A stretch of 64,000 nt of DNA from positions 124,001-188,000 of the forward strand of contig NZ_JAKEUO010000011.1 in NCBI RefSeq assembly GCF_022397915.1. The letters are read 5' to 3'. Both the position numbers and the translations under genes were made by a program. The DNA is from Vibrio sp. Isolate34 (GTDB taxonomy: Bacteria > Pseudomonadota > Gammaproteobacteria > Enterobacterales > Vibrionaceae). How positions within the stretch are numbered: the stretch's first letter is position 1; every line of letters starts with the position of its first letter. The notes under the pieces are model-generated. The model had not been told where the DNA came from. It did no database searches and saw only the letters and a program-made list of their open reading frames with translations. Shown here in pieces: positions 42,196-51,353 of this stretch.

Positions 42196-42285
42196 GTAGT
42201 TCTTCATAGCGTATTTCTTCACAGCGTAGTTATTTACAACCTAGCGATTCACAGCATGCTATTCAACAACGCTGATGTTCATCTC
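42196..42285 (-). repeat. six 15-bp imperfect tandem units across the aerolysin stop
   Basis: Plus-strand units: GTAGTTCTTCATAGC, GTATTTCTTCACAGC, GTAGTTATTTACAAC, CTAGCGATTCACAGC, ATGCTATTCAACAAC, then a weaker one. On the minus strand in the gene frame they follow the stop and read as pentapeptide-like YAVKK, YAMKN. Confidence 0.65.
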
Positions 42286-43734
42286 AGCACCTTCGAAACC
42301 TAAGTCACTCAACTCGTCAGCATTGAAGTTGGTGGTGACTTCAATATCGCCAATACGTTCAGTAGTTTCGTTGACGGAATCAACACTTCTTTTGCTACGT
42401 AGGTTATTGGTAATCGGTGTTGCTTGGCCAATCTCAATGGTGCCTGCAAATTGAGATTCAGCATAGAAATCGCCCGACACATATGAGTGGAATGGGCGTA
42501 AGCTTCCGCCTGTTGCGTATTGCATGCTTGATAAGCCCGCTTCTTTGATTGCCCATCCCCAGTCCCACCATTTGGTTTCACCTGGAATGTATCGGTGATC
42601 CCATTGATAGCGAATGTCTGCAGACTTATCACTGCCACGACCCATAGTAAAGGTGTGAGCCTTGTACGGGCGGTTATCTGGATGGGTGTGCCACGCGTTA
42701 CCACCCCAACGGAGGAAACCGTTAAACTCAACATCGTAACTAATATCAGCGTTGAATCGGTAAGGGTAGGAGATGCTTGAACGATACAACTCAACTCGAA
42801 TCGGCAACTCTGAGTTGGCTGGAACCATAGGACGAGCTTGAAGTGTTACCTGTTCGCTAGTGGAGTTGCCATTTGTTTCAGCGAAACTTTGGTTGGCTTC
42901 GAACTTAACGGTGAGCTTGGTTTCGCCAACAAGAGGCCACTTAAACGTATTCTCTGTTTGAACGCTTTGTGAGAACCCGTAGCTGTTCGTTTTTGACCAG
43001 TTTGTTGATTCATCCACTTTCAGGTCGACAACCACTTGTTGTGCGATATTGCTGTTGTTTCTTGCTGTCGCGTAAACGGTCTTCACTAACTCACGATCTG
43101 ATTCGACAACATCACCATGCCAAAAGTTGTCATCATTAACGGTATAAGCAAAGTTGTCGACGGTGATTTTGGTTTTTTCACCACAGCGATAACCGCTACA
43201 AGAACCACTATTGTTTCCTTGTATCACCCAGCTGTTGCCAGAACGCTTTATCGTCATGTCTTCTCCGACATACTGGCTATTATTGCCGCCAACCCATGCA
43301 TAACCTAGGTTGTGAGCCAAATAGCTTAGTGGGCGAACAAAGTCGTTACGGTTATTCACCAAGTCATACTGAACATCGATTTCACTGCCTTCTGGAACCG
43401 ATTTAGCGGAATAGTTAGGGATTTCAGATTGGTCATTGTTCGGATAACAGAACGTTGACCCGCTGTTTGATTGTTTAATTTCGCCATGATAGCCAGGCCC
43501 CATGATCACCCAGTTTCCTTTTAAGCCTGTGATCTGCCAGGTGCCCATTCTAGCCTGTAAAGCGCTCTTTTGCTCTTCGGCTTCAAAACGGTCTAACGGC
43601 CGATAACCGGAGCGACACACATCCTCACCAAGTTGGTCATGGACTATTTGGTCTGGGTAAATTTTTGCGTTTACGCCAGTAGATAGAACAGACAGCACAG
43701 CGGTTGCTAAGAGACTTCTGTTTATTCGGATCAT
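42259..43734 (-). CDS. aerA: aerolysin-family pore-forming toxin precursor
   Basis: 491 residues from ATG 43734 (GAGGGAAT site); a longer upstream frame is ignored. Signal peptide to Ala23. The mature part follows Aeromonas aerolysin throughout: YPDQIVHDQLGEDVCRSGYRP, NWVIMGPGYHGEIK, SYLAHNLGYAWVGGN, TNWSKTNSYGFSQSV, FKWPLVGETKLTV (stem loop region) and RWGGNAWHTHPDNRP. All four cysteines of the two disulfides are present. Near the end RSKR (446-449) marks a furin-type activation site that frees a 42-residue propeptide. The protein is exported, binds GPI-anchored receptors on animal cells and forms heptameric pores. ToxR-like genes upstream may regulate it. Confidence 0.95.
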   Translation of the reverse strand: MIRINRSLLATAVLSVLSTGVNAKIYPDQIVHDQLGEDVCRSGYRPLDRFEAEEQKSALQARMGTWQITGLKGNWVIMGPGYHGEIKQSNSGSTFCYPNNDQSEIPNYSAKSVPEGSEIDVQYDLVNNRNDFVRPLSYLAHNLGYAWVGGNNSQYVGEDMTIKRSGNSWVIQGNNSGSCSGYRCGEKTKITVDNFAYTVNDDNFWHGDVVESDRELVKTVYATARNNSNIAQQVVVDLKVDESTNWSKTNSYGFSQSVQTENTFKWPLVGETKLTVKFEANQSFAETNGNSTSEQVTLQARPMVPANSELPIRVELYRSSISYPYRFNADISYDVEFNGFLRWGGNAWHTHPDNRPYKAHTFTMGRGSDKSADIRYQWDHRYIPGETKWWDWGWAIKEAGLSSMQYATGGSLRPFHSYVSGDFYAESQFAGTIEIGQATPITNNLRSKRSVDSVNETTERIGDIEVTTNFNADELSDLGFEGAEMNISVVE

Positions 43735-44282
43735 TAACAATTCCCTCGTTTGTAATTTTTCTATTTTGATAATGTTTTTGTGTCGTGCAGTTAACAAGAC
43801 AAGTTCACTCTTCCATGTTGATAAATAGATAGATACTGAAAAGGGTTGAATTAATTTACCCTTTTAATTCAATTGCTTGTATTGTTTGATTTGTTGGTTT
43901 AATGAAAGGGAGTGCAACTGAAAATAAAATACTTGATAAGGCTCAAACCGTTTTTAGAAAAATGAAGCATTATTATCGGCACGTTGACGTCAAATTGTTT
44001 TGACGTGGTTTATTGCGTGCGAAATGAATGGTTAAGTACGAAAGGAGACATATTATTCACATCGTTTTTATTTGATGTAAATATCAACAGGAAAGCGACA
44101 AATGATACTTGGATGTTTAAATTTAATCCAGTGTTTTAAACGTTCGATTAATTTAGTTCTCAAAATACAAGAGATGTTTATTGATGCCGTGATAAATGTA
44201 ACCATCCGTTTTTTATGTGTAATATTCAGAACGGTGTTAATTAAAACGAAGTGAATCCAGCTGGTGGCCAAACGGAGATAAA
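43735..44282 (-). promoter_or_regulatory. aerolysin upstream region with a dyad
   Basis: No gene. ACGTCAAA at 43987-43994 and TTTGACGT at 43999-44006 form a perfect dyad about 250 bp before the toxin start; AAAAGGGT / ACCCTTTT at about 43839-43865 is a second inverted pair nearer the gene. Confidence 0.4.
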
Positions 44283-44744
44283 TTATCGTTTAGCCAAAAG
44301 TTGTGTTCTTCCTGTATTACATGTTCGAATGATGGCAAATAAATCATTTGAACTTAATATATCAACCTTCAATGTTAAAGGGTCATTGTTGATAAGTAGG
44401 TAGGGCGACAATAAGCTGTCATTCATGGTTTTATTTATTTTTTGCACGGAGACTAAGTCGATAGTGCCAGCTATTGAAAAGAACAGGGATTGCGAAGAAC
44501 CAGCTTCTCCTCTAAATCGTAGAACAATCGGGTCGGGCATGTTGTCATCTTGAACGGACATAAGGTGCAGAACCTTGTTATCACTTATCTTGGTGAGTCC
44601 ATCGGTTCGTAATACATTTCCATCTAACACAAGATCTACCACGCTATGTTGGTAACGGTGCTCTTTTTGGGAAGGAGAAGAAGGAATACTCCATATACCA
44701 ATCAATAACGCTAGCGAGGAAAACAGAGCTACAAATGGCATCAT
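44283..44744 (-). CDS. ToxS/TcpH-like partner of the ToxR-type regulator (small anchored periplasmic protein)
   Basis: 153 residues with one N-terminal membrane helix (MPFVALFSSLALLIGIWSI) and a periplasmic beta-rich domain (VVDLVLDGNVLRTDGLTKISDN ... NDPLTLKVDILSSND). Sequence similarity to ToxS is not evident by eye; the call rests on size, topology and gene order directly after a ToxR-like gene with an ATGA overlap. Such partners protect or activate the regulator. Confidence 0.55.
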   Translation of the reverse strand: MMPFVALFSSLALLIGIWSIPSSPSQKEHRYQHSVVDLVLDGNVLRTDGLTKISDNKVLHLMSVQDDNMPDPIVLRFRGEAGSSQSLFFSIAGTIDLVSVQKINKTMNDSLLSPYLLINNDPLTLKVDILSSNDLFAIIRTCNTGRTQLLAKR

Positions 44745-45547
44745 AATTGGCCTCTCCCTAGGAATAATGCTATCTCTTCACTCGCCCGATCTAATTGCGT
44801 GGCGGTGTAGAAGATATTGATGGACTGACGTGTTGTCTTGTTGAGCATGGAGAGTTCTGAATAGCCGGGTTCATCGCTGATGTATGCCACGCAATTGCAT
44901 TGGTATTTGTAGAGAATGGCCTCGAGTTCTGGGCTCAAGGACATCTCTGTTTCCTGAAAAACTTGTACCTCCCCAACCCATTGTTCATTAAGTCGGTTAA
45001 AGGGGGCGATATCACCAAGGCTTTTATCGTGAACCTTAACAAAAGCCAACAGCGCCGAGGAGAGCAGCAAACAACCTGTCATGAAGTAACACAGCCTGTT
45101 TTTGTATAAGCTGACTTGAGAGTAGGAAAGTGAAGCCGATTTGGATTCAGGTGTATCGTTGCTCGCAATAGAGGCAGCAATATTACTTTGACCGAGCGGG
45201 ACTTGGTCACTCACAGGAGTGAGAGAAATAGTGGTTTCGCTTTGTGGTTGCGAGTCAATGAAGACGCATTCATCAATAAGGCGGTAGCCGACCTTTGGCA
45301 CCGTGACGATGGGTGTTTCTCTGATGCCAAGCTTTACGAACCCTTGGCGAAGTAAGCTGATACACTTCGCCAGTGATGTATCCCCAATGAACTCGCTTCC
45401 CCATGCGAAACTAATAATATCTTGCTTGTTCACAATCTCGGGCGAGTTTTTAAGTAATAGCTCTAAAACGCGAGTCTCACGATATCCTATTTTGATGGAA
45501 CGTTCGTCGTTATAAATACGGTTTTTAATCGGGTCGAATCTGATCAT
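44741..45547 (-). CDS. ToxR-like membrane-bound transcriptional activator
   Basis: 268 residues. An N-terminal OmpR-type winged helix without a receiver (about 1-95: RETRVLELLLKNSPEIVNKQDIISFAWG, SLAKCISLLRQGFVKLG, IVTVPKVGYRLI), a Ser/Pro-rich linker, one membrane helix (about 148-168, LCYFMTGCLLLSSALLAFV) and a periplasmic domain of 100 residues with two Cys in YQCNCVAYI. This is the ToxR/CadC/TcpP layout, where periplasmic signals alter DNA binding directly. It differs from the housekeeping ToxR. The overlap with the next gene and the aerolysin gene just downstream suggest local toxin control; that is inference. Confidence 0.83.
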   Translation of the reverse strand: MIRFDPIKNRIYNDERSIKIGYRETRVLELLLKNSPEIVNKQDIISFAWGSEFIGDTSLAKCISLLRQGFVKLGIRETPIVTVPKVGYRLIDECVFIDSQPQSETTISLTPVSDQVPLGQSNIAASIASNDTPESKSASLSYSQVSLYKNRLCYFMTGCLLLSSALLAFVKVHDKSLGDIAPFNRLNEQWVGEVQVFQETEMSLSPELEAILYKYQCNCVAYISDEPGYSELSMLNKTTRQSINIFYTATQLDRASEEIALFLGRGQL

Positions 45548-45907
45548 ATAGCCAACGTTTTATTTTTATTATAATTCTCTCAACAATTAGATGACTATAA
45601 ACTGACTATTATATGAATTAAAGTCACATGTTTTATTCTGGTGTGTTTTTGAGTGGTCAAAACAAAAGCGTTCTTTGTTTTTAATGAAAGAAACTCTGCC
45701 ATTTAGTCACAATCTGTTAAATATAAGTAATATCTAATTAAGTGTTGGTTTTATTAGCGAGCTTTTAATTAGAGAGTTTTAAATTAATCTTCACCCGCAA
45801 ATTAATTAAAACAGTGGTCTAATTAAAATCTTATTTTATTTGTATCTTATTTTAATTTGTGAGTATACGATAGTAATAATTTAGTCAGTTTAAGTATCGA
45901 ATGGATA
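45548..45907. other. very AT-rich gap upstream of the ToxR-like gene
   Basis: Contains repeated ATTAATTAAA-type sequence and no supported gene; presumably the promoter of the ToxR-like operon. Confidence 0.35.
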
Positions 45908-45937
45908 TAAAAAAGCCCGCATTTGAATGCGGGCTTT
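45908..45937 (-). terminator. terminator of the first AGCS gene
   Basis: AAAGCCCGCAT-TTGA-ATGCGGGCTTT; on the minus strand followed by TTTATATCC. Confidence 0.85.
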
Positions 45938-45954
45938 GGTTCAATCAATTCTGA

Positions 45955-47325
45955 TTATGCTTTTACAGCGTCACAATCGTTTGAAGACGTCAAAGGTTTG
46001 AAGAAAAGCTTTGTTTCTTCGATAACCACGTGGCGTAGCAAGATAAGGCCGATTAGGTTTGGAATTGCCATTAGGCCGTTCACGATATCTGCCATTATCC
46101 AGATCATGTCGAGCTTCAAGAATGCACCAGAAGCCACCAACGCAATGAAGATGATCTTATAAGGTAGGACAGCTTTAGTACCTAGCAAGAAAACAACACA
46201 GCGCTCGCCGTAGTAGTTCCAACCTAAAATCGTAGTAAACGCAAAGAAGATTAGGCCAACAGAAACCAGCATAGGGCCAAGAGTGTCGGCATTCAGGCCA
46301 ACAGCAAATGCATGCGTGGTCATCGCAGCACCCGAAAGGTCAGTCTGCCAAGCGCCAGTTAAGATAAGCGCCAAACCTGTCATCGTACAAATGATGATGG
46401 TGTCGAAGAACGTACCTGTCATAGAGACAAGACCTTGCTTCACACATGAATCTGTTTTTGCAGCCGCCGCAGCCATGGGTGCACTACCTAAACCTGACTC
46501 ATTAGAGAATACACCACGAGCAATACCCGATTGGATAGCAAGCATGATGCTCGCACCAAAGAAACCGCCTGTTGCAGCTGTGTTGGTAAATGCAGAGGTA
46601 ACAACAAGGGTAATGGCATTCAGTAGTTGGTCTGCATTTGAAACCAGAACGCTCAAACACGCAACGATGTACATAACCGCCATGGTCGGAACCACTTTTC
46701 CTGCAACCTTAGCGATAGATTGAATACCACCAAGCGTTACCACTGCCACTAATATCGTTAGAACAACAGCAGACATCTCACGTGAAGCGCCAAATGAGAT
46801 TTCAGTAGCGTCCAAGATAGCGTTAACTTGTGGGAAGGTACCAATACCGAAGCAGGCAACACCCAAAGCGAACACGGCGAACATCACCGCCAAGATTCTT
46901 GAGCCAACACCGTATTGGAGGTAGTACATAGGGCCGCCAACCATTTCGCCATTGCTATCGGTTCTGCGGTACTTAACAGCAAGTAGACATTCTGCGTATT
47001 TGGTCGCCATGCCAAATACAGCGGCAAGCCACATCCAGAATAGGGCTCCAGGGCCACCAATCTTGATTGCGGTCGCTACACCAACGATGTTACCTGTACC
47101 AATGGTTGCTGAAAGTGCGGTACACAAAGCGGCAAAACTTGATACGTCACCCGTACCGGATTTGTCTTTGCTGAATACCATTTTTAGCGCGGTTGGGAGG
47201 TGTCTAAACTGGAGTAAGCCTAAGCGAAAAGTAAAGTAGATACCTGTACCCACTAGCAGAATAAGCAGTGGTGGTCCCCAAACGAATTGGTTGATGGTTT
47301 GTAGTGTAGCTTGTAGGTGGTTCAT
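45955..47325 (-). CDS. AGCS-family Na+:alanine/glycine symporter, riboswitch-controlled
   Basis: 456 residues. The family signature GTGNIVGVATAIKIGGPGALFWMW lies at about 76-99, VGGPMYYLQYGVG at about 129, and NESGLGSAPMAAAAAKTDSCVKQGLVS in the second half. About 10-11 membrane helices. It imports alanine or glycine with sodium. A tandem glycine riboswitch lies in its 5' leader, which points to glycine as a main substrate or toxic signal. The second AGCS gene at 49230 lacks such a leader. Confidence 0.93.
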   Translation of the reverse strand: MNHLQATLQTINQFVWGPPLLILLVGTGIYFTFRLGLLQFRHLPTALKMVFSKDKSGTGDVSSFAALCTALSATIGTGNIVGVATAIKIGGPGALFWMWLAAVFGMATKYAECLLAVKYRRTDSNGEMVGGPMYYLQYGVGSRILAVMFAVFALGVACFGIGTFPQVNAILDATEISFGASREMSAVVLTILVAVVTLGGIQSIAKVAGKVVPTMAVMYIVACLSVLVSNADQLLNAITLVVTSAFTNTAATGGFFGASIMLAIQSGIARGVFSNESGLGSAPMAAAAAKTDSCVKQGLVSMTGTFFDTIIICTMTGLALILTGAWQTDLSGAAMTTHAFAVGLNADTLGPMLVSVGLIFFAFTTILGWNYYGERCVVFLLGTKAVLPYKIIFIALVASGAFLKLDMIWIMADIVNGLMAIPNLIGLILLRHVVIEETKLFFKPLTSSNDCDAVKA

Positions 47326-47458
47326 AGATTCCCCTTAATAAATTAAAAAATTTAAGGAGAAGAGGGAAGGCAGTGCAGATCACAGGGATCGGTAGCACTA
47401 CTTAATACATACGGATTTCTAGATAGAATTCTTTTGTTAATTAAGGCTTGTTGCTTTC

Positions 47459-47695
47459 CACTCCTCTGTCCTTTTGCCTGAGAGTTTCACTTAGCGAATC
47501 ACTTATAGATAAGTAACGGGCACTAAGCTTGCTCCTTCGGCGACCGATCTAACGGTTCTCTCCAGAGGTTCCTCCAACGACAGTCCTCACTTTTCTGGAT
47601 TTCTCCAGCATAAAGCACCTGAAAGATTTACTTCTTCGGCGGGTCAATCTAACTAAATGTTAAAATTTAGTTAAAAACCACTCTCCTGCAGTCTT
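47459..47695 (-). promoter_or_regulatory. tandem glycine riboswitch
   Basis: Read on the minus strand: GGAGAGTGG, CCGCCGAAGAAGTAAATC and TTTCAGGTGC form the first aptamer; GGAGGAACCTCTGGAGAGAACC, CGCCGAAGGAGCAAGC and CTCTCAGGCAAAAGGACAGA form the second. Both keep the GCCGAAG and CAGG cores of the gcvT/glycine motif. The end lies about 130 bases before the symporter start. Glycine binding normally alters expression of catabolic or transport genes. Confidence 0.93.
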
Positions 47696-47876
47696 CATCG
47701 GAACAATTACCTAAATAATTAGGTAATCTGTAGGCGTATCCTAGATCATATAAAATGTGATGTCAGCTACAAAATATCTGTTTGCACAAATGTTGTTCAA
47801 CTAAATGATCAAACAACGCGACTCTGACGTAACTTGCTTATTTAAATGGTATAAAATAGGGAAACAAGGAGGAGTT

Positions 47877-48035
47877 ATGACTCGACTAATAGCGATTGTT
47901 TTTTTATTGGCTTTGGCATTTGTATTGTTTCGTTACCGGACCAACGAAAAACTGCAAAAATGGGTAGTGATAGTTATCGTTAGCAGCTTCCTTTTGTATA
48001 CTGCCAGCTTGATGATTTCGGAGTTAACTCGTTAA
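47877..48035 (+). CDS. 52-residue small membrane protein
   Basis: ATG at 47877 with an excellent AAGGAGG site; 24 upstream codons of the longer frame are not used. Two hydrophobic segments (MTRLIAIVFLLALAFVLF and VVIVIVSSFLLYTASLMI) around a charged turn RYRTNEKLQKW predict a small two-helix inner-membrane protein. The family is unknown to me; the clear start makes it a real gene. A hairpin GCTCAAG/CTTGAGC follows at about 48073-48095. Confidence 0.75.
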   Translation: MTRLIAIVFLLALAFVLFRYRTNEKLQKWVVIVIVSSFLLYTASLMISELTR

Positions 48036-48183
48036 ACTGTCTGTGAACAGATGGGATGAACGTGTTAGTAAAGCTCAAGTGTTTCTGACTTGAGCGATAG
48101 GTTTAACTGAACCTGCATAATCAGTATTGGTATTAGTACCAGTGACCGCGTAACGTTAAACATATTTTTGGGAGTACCCGCTA

Positions 48184-48918
48184 GTGAACCAGCAATCTGG
48201 ACAAAGCGAACAAGATGAAGTGGTTGTTATTGAAGAACGCGATAAGCGCAGTCAGCTTTATATCGGCATTGCTGCGGTTATAGGTTTAGCTCTGGGCGGC
48301 TTAATCGGTTCGACAGTGACGGCTTCGAAGTGGGAGTCCACTTATCAGGTACTTGAAACCCGTTATCAAGAAGTGCGCGACAGTAAAACAGAACTGATGA
48401 CGTCGGTTGAAGCTAAGGTGGCAAAAGTCGATACCGAGATCGACGCTAAAGTAGAAGTTGCGCTAGCTAAGCAGGCTGAAGAGCATCAAAAAGAGCTCCA
48501 AGAGTTAGCGAAACAATCTGCGGTTTTAGAGAAGGCGAACTACTCGTTAGAGCAACAGTTAAATGAACAAAAGCAAACGCTAGATAAAACAGAGCAAGAT
48601 AACCAGAAGCTAAACCGTCAGGCGGATATGCAGTCGACCCTGTTTGAACGCTCTCGTGAGCTGTTCCGTAAAGAATTACAAATATCTCAAGAGCTTGAAA
48701 AGCTTGAGAAAGAAAGAGATGAACTCGAACAGAACCTTGGCTCACTTAAGAAAGCGTGTGATGTTTTCTTAGACGGCACCTCATGGGATGCGAAATCTGA
48801 CGCGTGTGAGAAGCAAGACAACGCGAACTCTCGTCTAAGTGATATAAGACAAATGATTGAAGTCTACACCATGGATCTCAAGCAAATCAAAACGCTAACC
48901 GAAGAGATGGGTTTATAG
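48184..48918 (+). CDS. membrane-anchored coiled-coil protein
   Basis: GTG start, 244 residues. A short acidic N-terminus, one membrane helix (about 26-47, LYIGIAAVIGLALGGLIGSTV), then a long coiled coil (about 50-190, rich in E, K and Q heptads) and a C-terminal part with two Cys (KKACDVFLD and SDACEKQ). It faces the periplasm if the N-terminus is inside. Vibrio homologues are sometimes labelled chromosome-partitioning protein only because of the coiled coil. Function is unknown. Upstream lies the small membrane protein gene. Confidence 0.75.
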   Translation: MNQQSGQSEQDEVVVIEERDKRSQLYIGIAAVIGLALGGLIGSTVTASKWESTYQVLETRYQEVRDSKTELMTSVEAKVAKVDTEIDAKVEVALAKQAEEHQKELQELAKQSAVLEKANYSLEQQLNEQKQTLDKTEQDNQKLNRQADMQSTLFERSRELFRKELQISQELEKLEKERDELEQNLGSLKKACDVFLDGTSWDAKSDACEKQDNANSRLSDIRQMIEVYTMDLKQIKTLTEEMGL

Positions 48919-48956
48919 GCCCAAACCTTTAATTCATTCGTCTTTAGCTGTAGCTA

Positions 48957-48996
48957 TTAAAACGCCCACATCATGAAAATGGTGTGGGCGTTTTTC
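48957..48996 (+). terminator. terminator after the coiled-coil gene
   Basis: ACGCCCACATCAT-GAAA-ATGGTGTGGGCGT followed by TTTT. Confidence 0.87.
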
Positions 48997-49100
48997 GTTG
49001 TACCACCGGTTCTTCGTCAGTGATTCATAATAATTGGTATATATTTGCTCGCACAGTCGTCGAAGCTTATAGGCGAACGGCTGATTTTCTCTTCAGGCAT

Positions 49101-49136
49101 AAAAAATCCCCACAAGCAAAGCTGGTAGGGATTTTG
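49101..49136 (-). terminator. terminator of the second AGCS gene
   Basis: AAAATCCC ... GGGATTTT stem; T-run on the minus strand. No gene is supported between 48997 and 49229. Confidence 0.7.
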
Positions 49137-49229
49137 GGTAAGTTGCAGTACTGTTCTCGCTTTCTCAAGCAAAGGGTATTACAAAAATTTTTAGAACAGT
49201 GTTATTTGACGATAAGCACTGAAGAGAAG

Positions 49230-50771
49230 TTACTTCTCGTAAGTTTTGATTTCGCCAGATTTCACGCGAGCAACAAATGATTGCAGTTCTTTCTTAACAA
49301 CAGGCATTAAGAAGTATAGACCTAAGATGTTAAAGATAGACATTGCAAAGATAGCTGCATCAGAGAAGTCGATTACCGCACCAAATTGAATGGTTGCACC
49401 AATCACAACGAACACACAGAACATCACTTTGAATACGAGTTCCGTTGCCTTGCCTTCACCAAATAGGTAAGTCCATGCTTTAAGACCGTAGTACGACCAA
49501 GAAATCATGGTAGAGAACGCAAACATGATAACGGCTAGGGCTAGTGTGTATTTGAAGAAGCCTGCAGTTTCAGTGAATGATGCCGCAGTTAAGGTTACGC
49601 CCGTTAGGCCTGTACCATCGTATGGACCTGTGTTTAGGCCTGCGATAGTGATAACCAATGCTGTCATTGTACAAATGATTACCGTATCAACGAACGGTTC
49701 TAATAGTGATACTAGACCTTCAGTGATTGGCTCTTTTGTTTTAACCGCTGAGTGAGCAATAGCCGCTGAACCAACACCTGCTTCATTCGAGAACGTTGCA
49801 CGTTTCAAGCCTTGAATTAACGCGCCAATGAATCCACCAACCACACCTTCGCCAGTAAATGCACCTGTAAAGATTGCACTGAACGCTGGACCAACTTGAT
49901 CAAGGTTAGAACCGATAACAATCACAGCCATACCGATATATAGCGCAGCCATCCAAGGAACAACTTTTTCTGTTACCGATGCAATAGAAGGCATACCACC
50001 AACAATTACAGAGAAAACCAAAGCAGCGAGTACAAGGCCAGTGATAACGCCGTATTCGCTCGGAATATCAAAAGCGTAAGTTAACATTGCATGGGCTTGG
50101 TTGGCTTGGAACATGTTACCGCCACCCAAAGAACCCAAGATACACATCAGTGCGAAACCGATAGCCAGTACCTTACCGAGTCCACCTAAACCTCTTTCAC
50201 CAAGACCTTGGCTTAGGTAGTACATAGGACCACCTGAAACAACGCCTGACGGTAAGATAGTTCGGTATTTCACACCTAATGTACACTCACAGAACTTAGA
50301 AGCCATCCCGAGGATGCCACACAAGATCATCCAGAATGTTGCCCCAGGACCACCAATCGCAAGTGCGGCACCCACACCAGCAATGTTACCAAGACCTACC
50401 GTTCCTGAAAGAGCGGTTGTTAGAGCTTGAAAGTGAGAAACCTCGCCATCTTCTTTCGACTTAGGGTCGGTGTACTTACCTTTAATGATGTCGATAGCCA
50501 TGCCGACACGTTTAAATTGAACGAAGCCAAAATAAACAGTAAAGATGAGTGCAGCAAGTAATAGCCACCCAACAATAATCGGGAAGTTGGCTTCACCTAC
50601 TGGCACGCTTTTAAATATTAATCCAACGAACCATCCTGTGTACTCGTTGAAAAATCCATCAACACTTTGGCTTAAGTTGCTAATGGCTTGATTAAATGAC
50701 CCTTCTTCTGCAAATGCACTGGAACTAAACAATAATATAAACCCAAAAAATAATTCTCTTATGTTTTTCAT
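49230..50771 (-). CDS. AGCS-family Na+:alanine symporter with N-terminal extension
   Basis: 513 residues, about 60 more than the paralogue at 45955. The extra N-terminus begins like a signal peptide (MKNIRELFFGFILLFSSSAFAEEG) followed by an amphipathic segment. The signature GTVGLGNIAGVGAALAIGGPGATFWM, SGGPMYYLSQGLGERGLGG and NEAGVGSAAIAHSAVKTKEPITEGLVS is complete. It imports alanine or related amino acids with Na+. No glycine-riboswitch sequence is seen upstream. In vibrios this longer type is common. Confidence 0.9.
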   Translation of the reverse strand: MKNIRELFFGFILLFSSSAFAEEGSFNQAISNLSQSVDGFFNEYTGWFVGLIFKSVPVGEANFPIIVGWLLLAALIFTVYFGFVQFKRVGMAIDIIKGKYTDPKSKEDGEVSHFQALTTALSGTVGLGNIAGVGAALAIGGPGATFWMILCGILGMASKFCECTLGVKYRTILPSGVVSGGPMYYLSQGLGERGLGGLGKVLAIGFALMCILGSLGGGNMFQANQAHAMLTYAFDIPSEYGVITGLVLAALVFSVIVGGMPSIASVTEKVVPWMAALYIGMAVIVIGSNLDQVGPAFSAIFTGAFTGEGVVGGFIGALIQGLKRATFSNEAGVGSAAIAHSAVKTKEPITEGLVSLLEPFVDTVIICTMTALVITIAGLNTGPYDGTGLTGVTLTAASFTETAGFFKYTLALAVIMFAFSTMISWSYYGLKAWTYLFGEGKATELVFKVMFCVFVVIGATIQFGAVIDFSDAAIFAMSIFNILGLYFLMPVVKKELQSFVARVKSGEIKTYEK

Positions 50772-51301
50772 GGTTTTCCCTGCTTTTTATTAAATTATGT
50801 TTGTTGCTGTTGTGTTTGTTTTGTATTTCAATAGCTTATATATTTCTTTGGTAGCGACAAAAGCTCTGTTGCTAAGTCAAAATGCGAAATAAATATAACT
50901 ACTAATCACGTTTTATATGGAGATCCTTTCGGTACGTCCATCAATCAGACTATGATATTCGGCCTATCAAGTCTTATTGGTAACCCTATACATAAAAATA
51001 ATGCCATCAAAGAAATTTTTACAATAAATTTACAATTATTCGGGTTTTGTCATCATTTTGGAATAAGTCGATGATTTTCGAGTTTGAAAAGGCATATGCA
51101 GTGATGGCAATAGCGGCAGATGCATTTTGTTAGGAAGGCGGTTTATCCTTGTTTAAAACGATTCCTTAGATCTTGAGGTGTGATTCACGATCAAATCGCT
51201 CTAAACCTGATGGAAGAGAGTGAAGGAAGTTTGAATACTTGATATGTTTTTGGCGGATTCTAATCATTCGATAGTCAACGAGCTTGAAACTTGAAGACAT
51301 T
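50772..51301. other. gap between AGCS gene and exporter operon
   Basis: AT-rich; promoter of the AGCS gene on the left side. No ORF, repeat or known RNA motif seen. Confidence 0.35.
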
Positions 51302-51328
51302 AAAAAAGCCCTTAATCAGAGCTTTTTT
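51302..51328 (-). terminator. terminator of the exporter operon
   Basis: AAAAAAGC ... GCTTTTTT; short stem with a T-run on the minus strand. Confidence 0.65.
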
Positions 51329-51353
51329 AGTGGTTGTCGATGAGTCAAATAGC

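Noticed and set aside
44068..44271. 67-codon minus-strand frame upstream of the toxin
   Set aside because: No ribosome site, low-complexity Ile/Lys-rich translation.
46283..46723. 146-codon frame opposite the AGCS gene
   Set aside because: Antisense shadow of a strongly conserved transporter.
48984..49280. 98-codon plus-strand frame
   Set aside because: Contains the terminators of both neighbours and overlaps the end of the AGCS gene.
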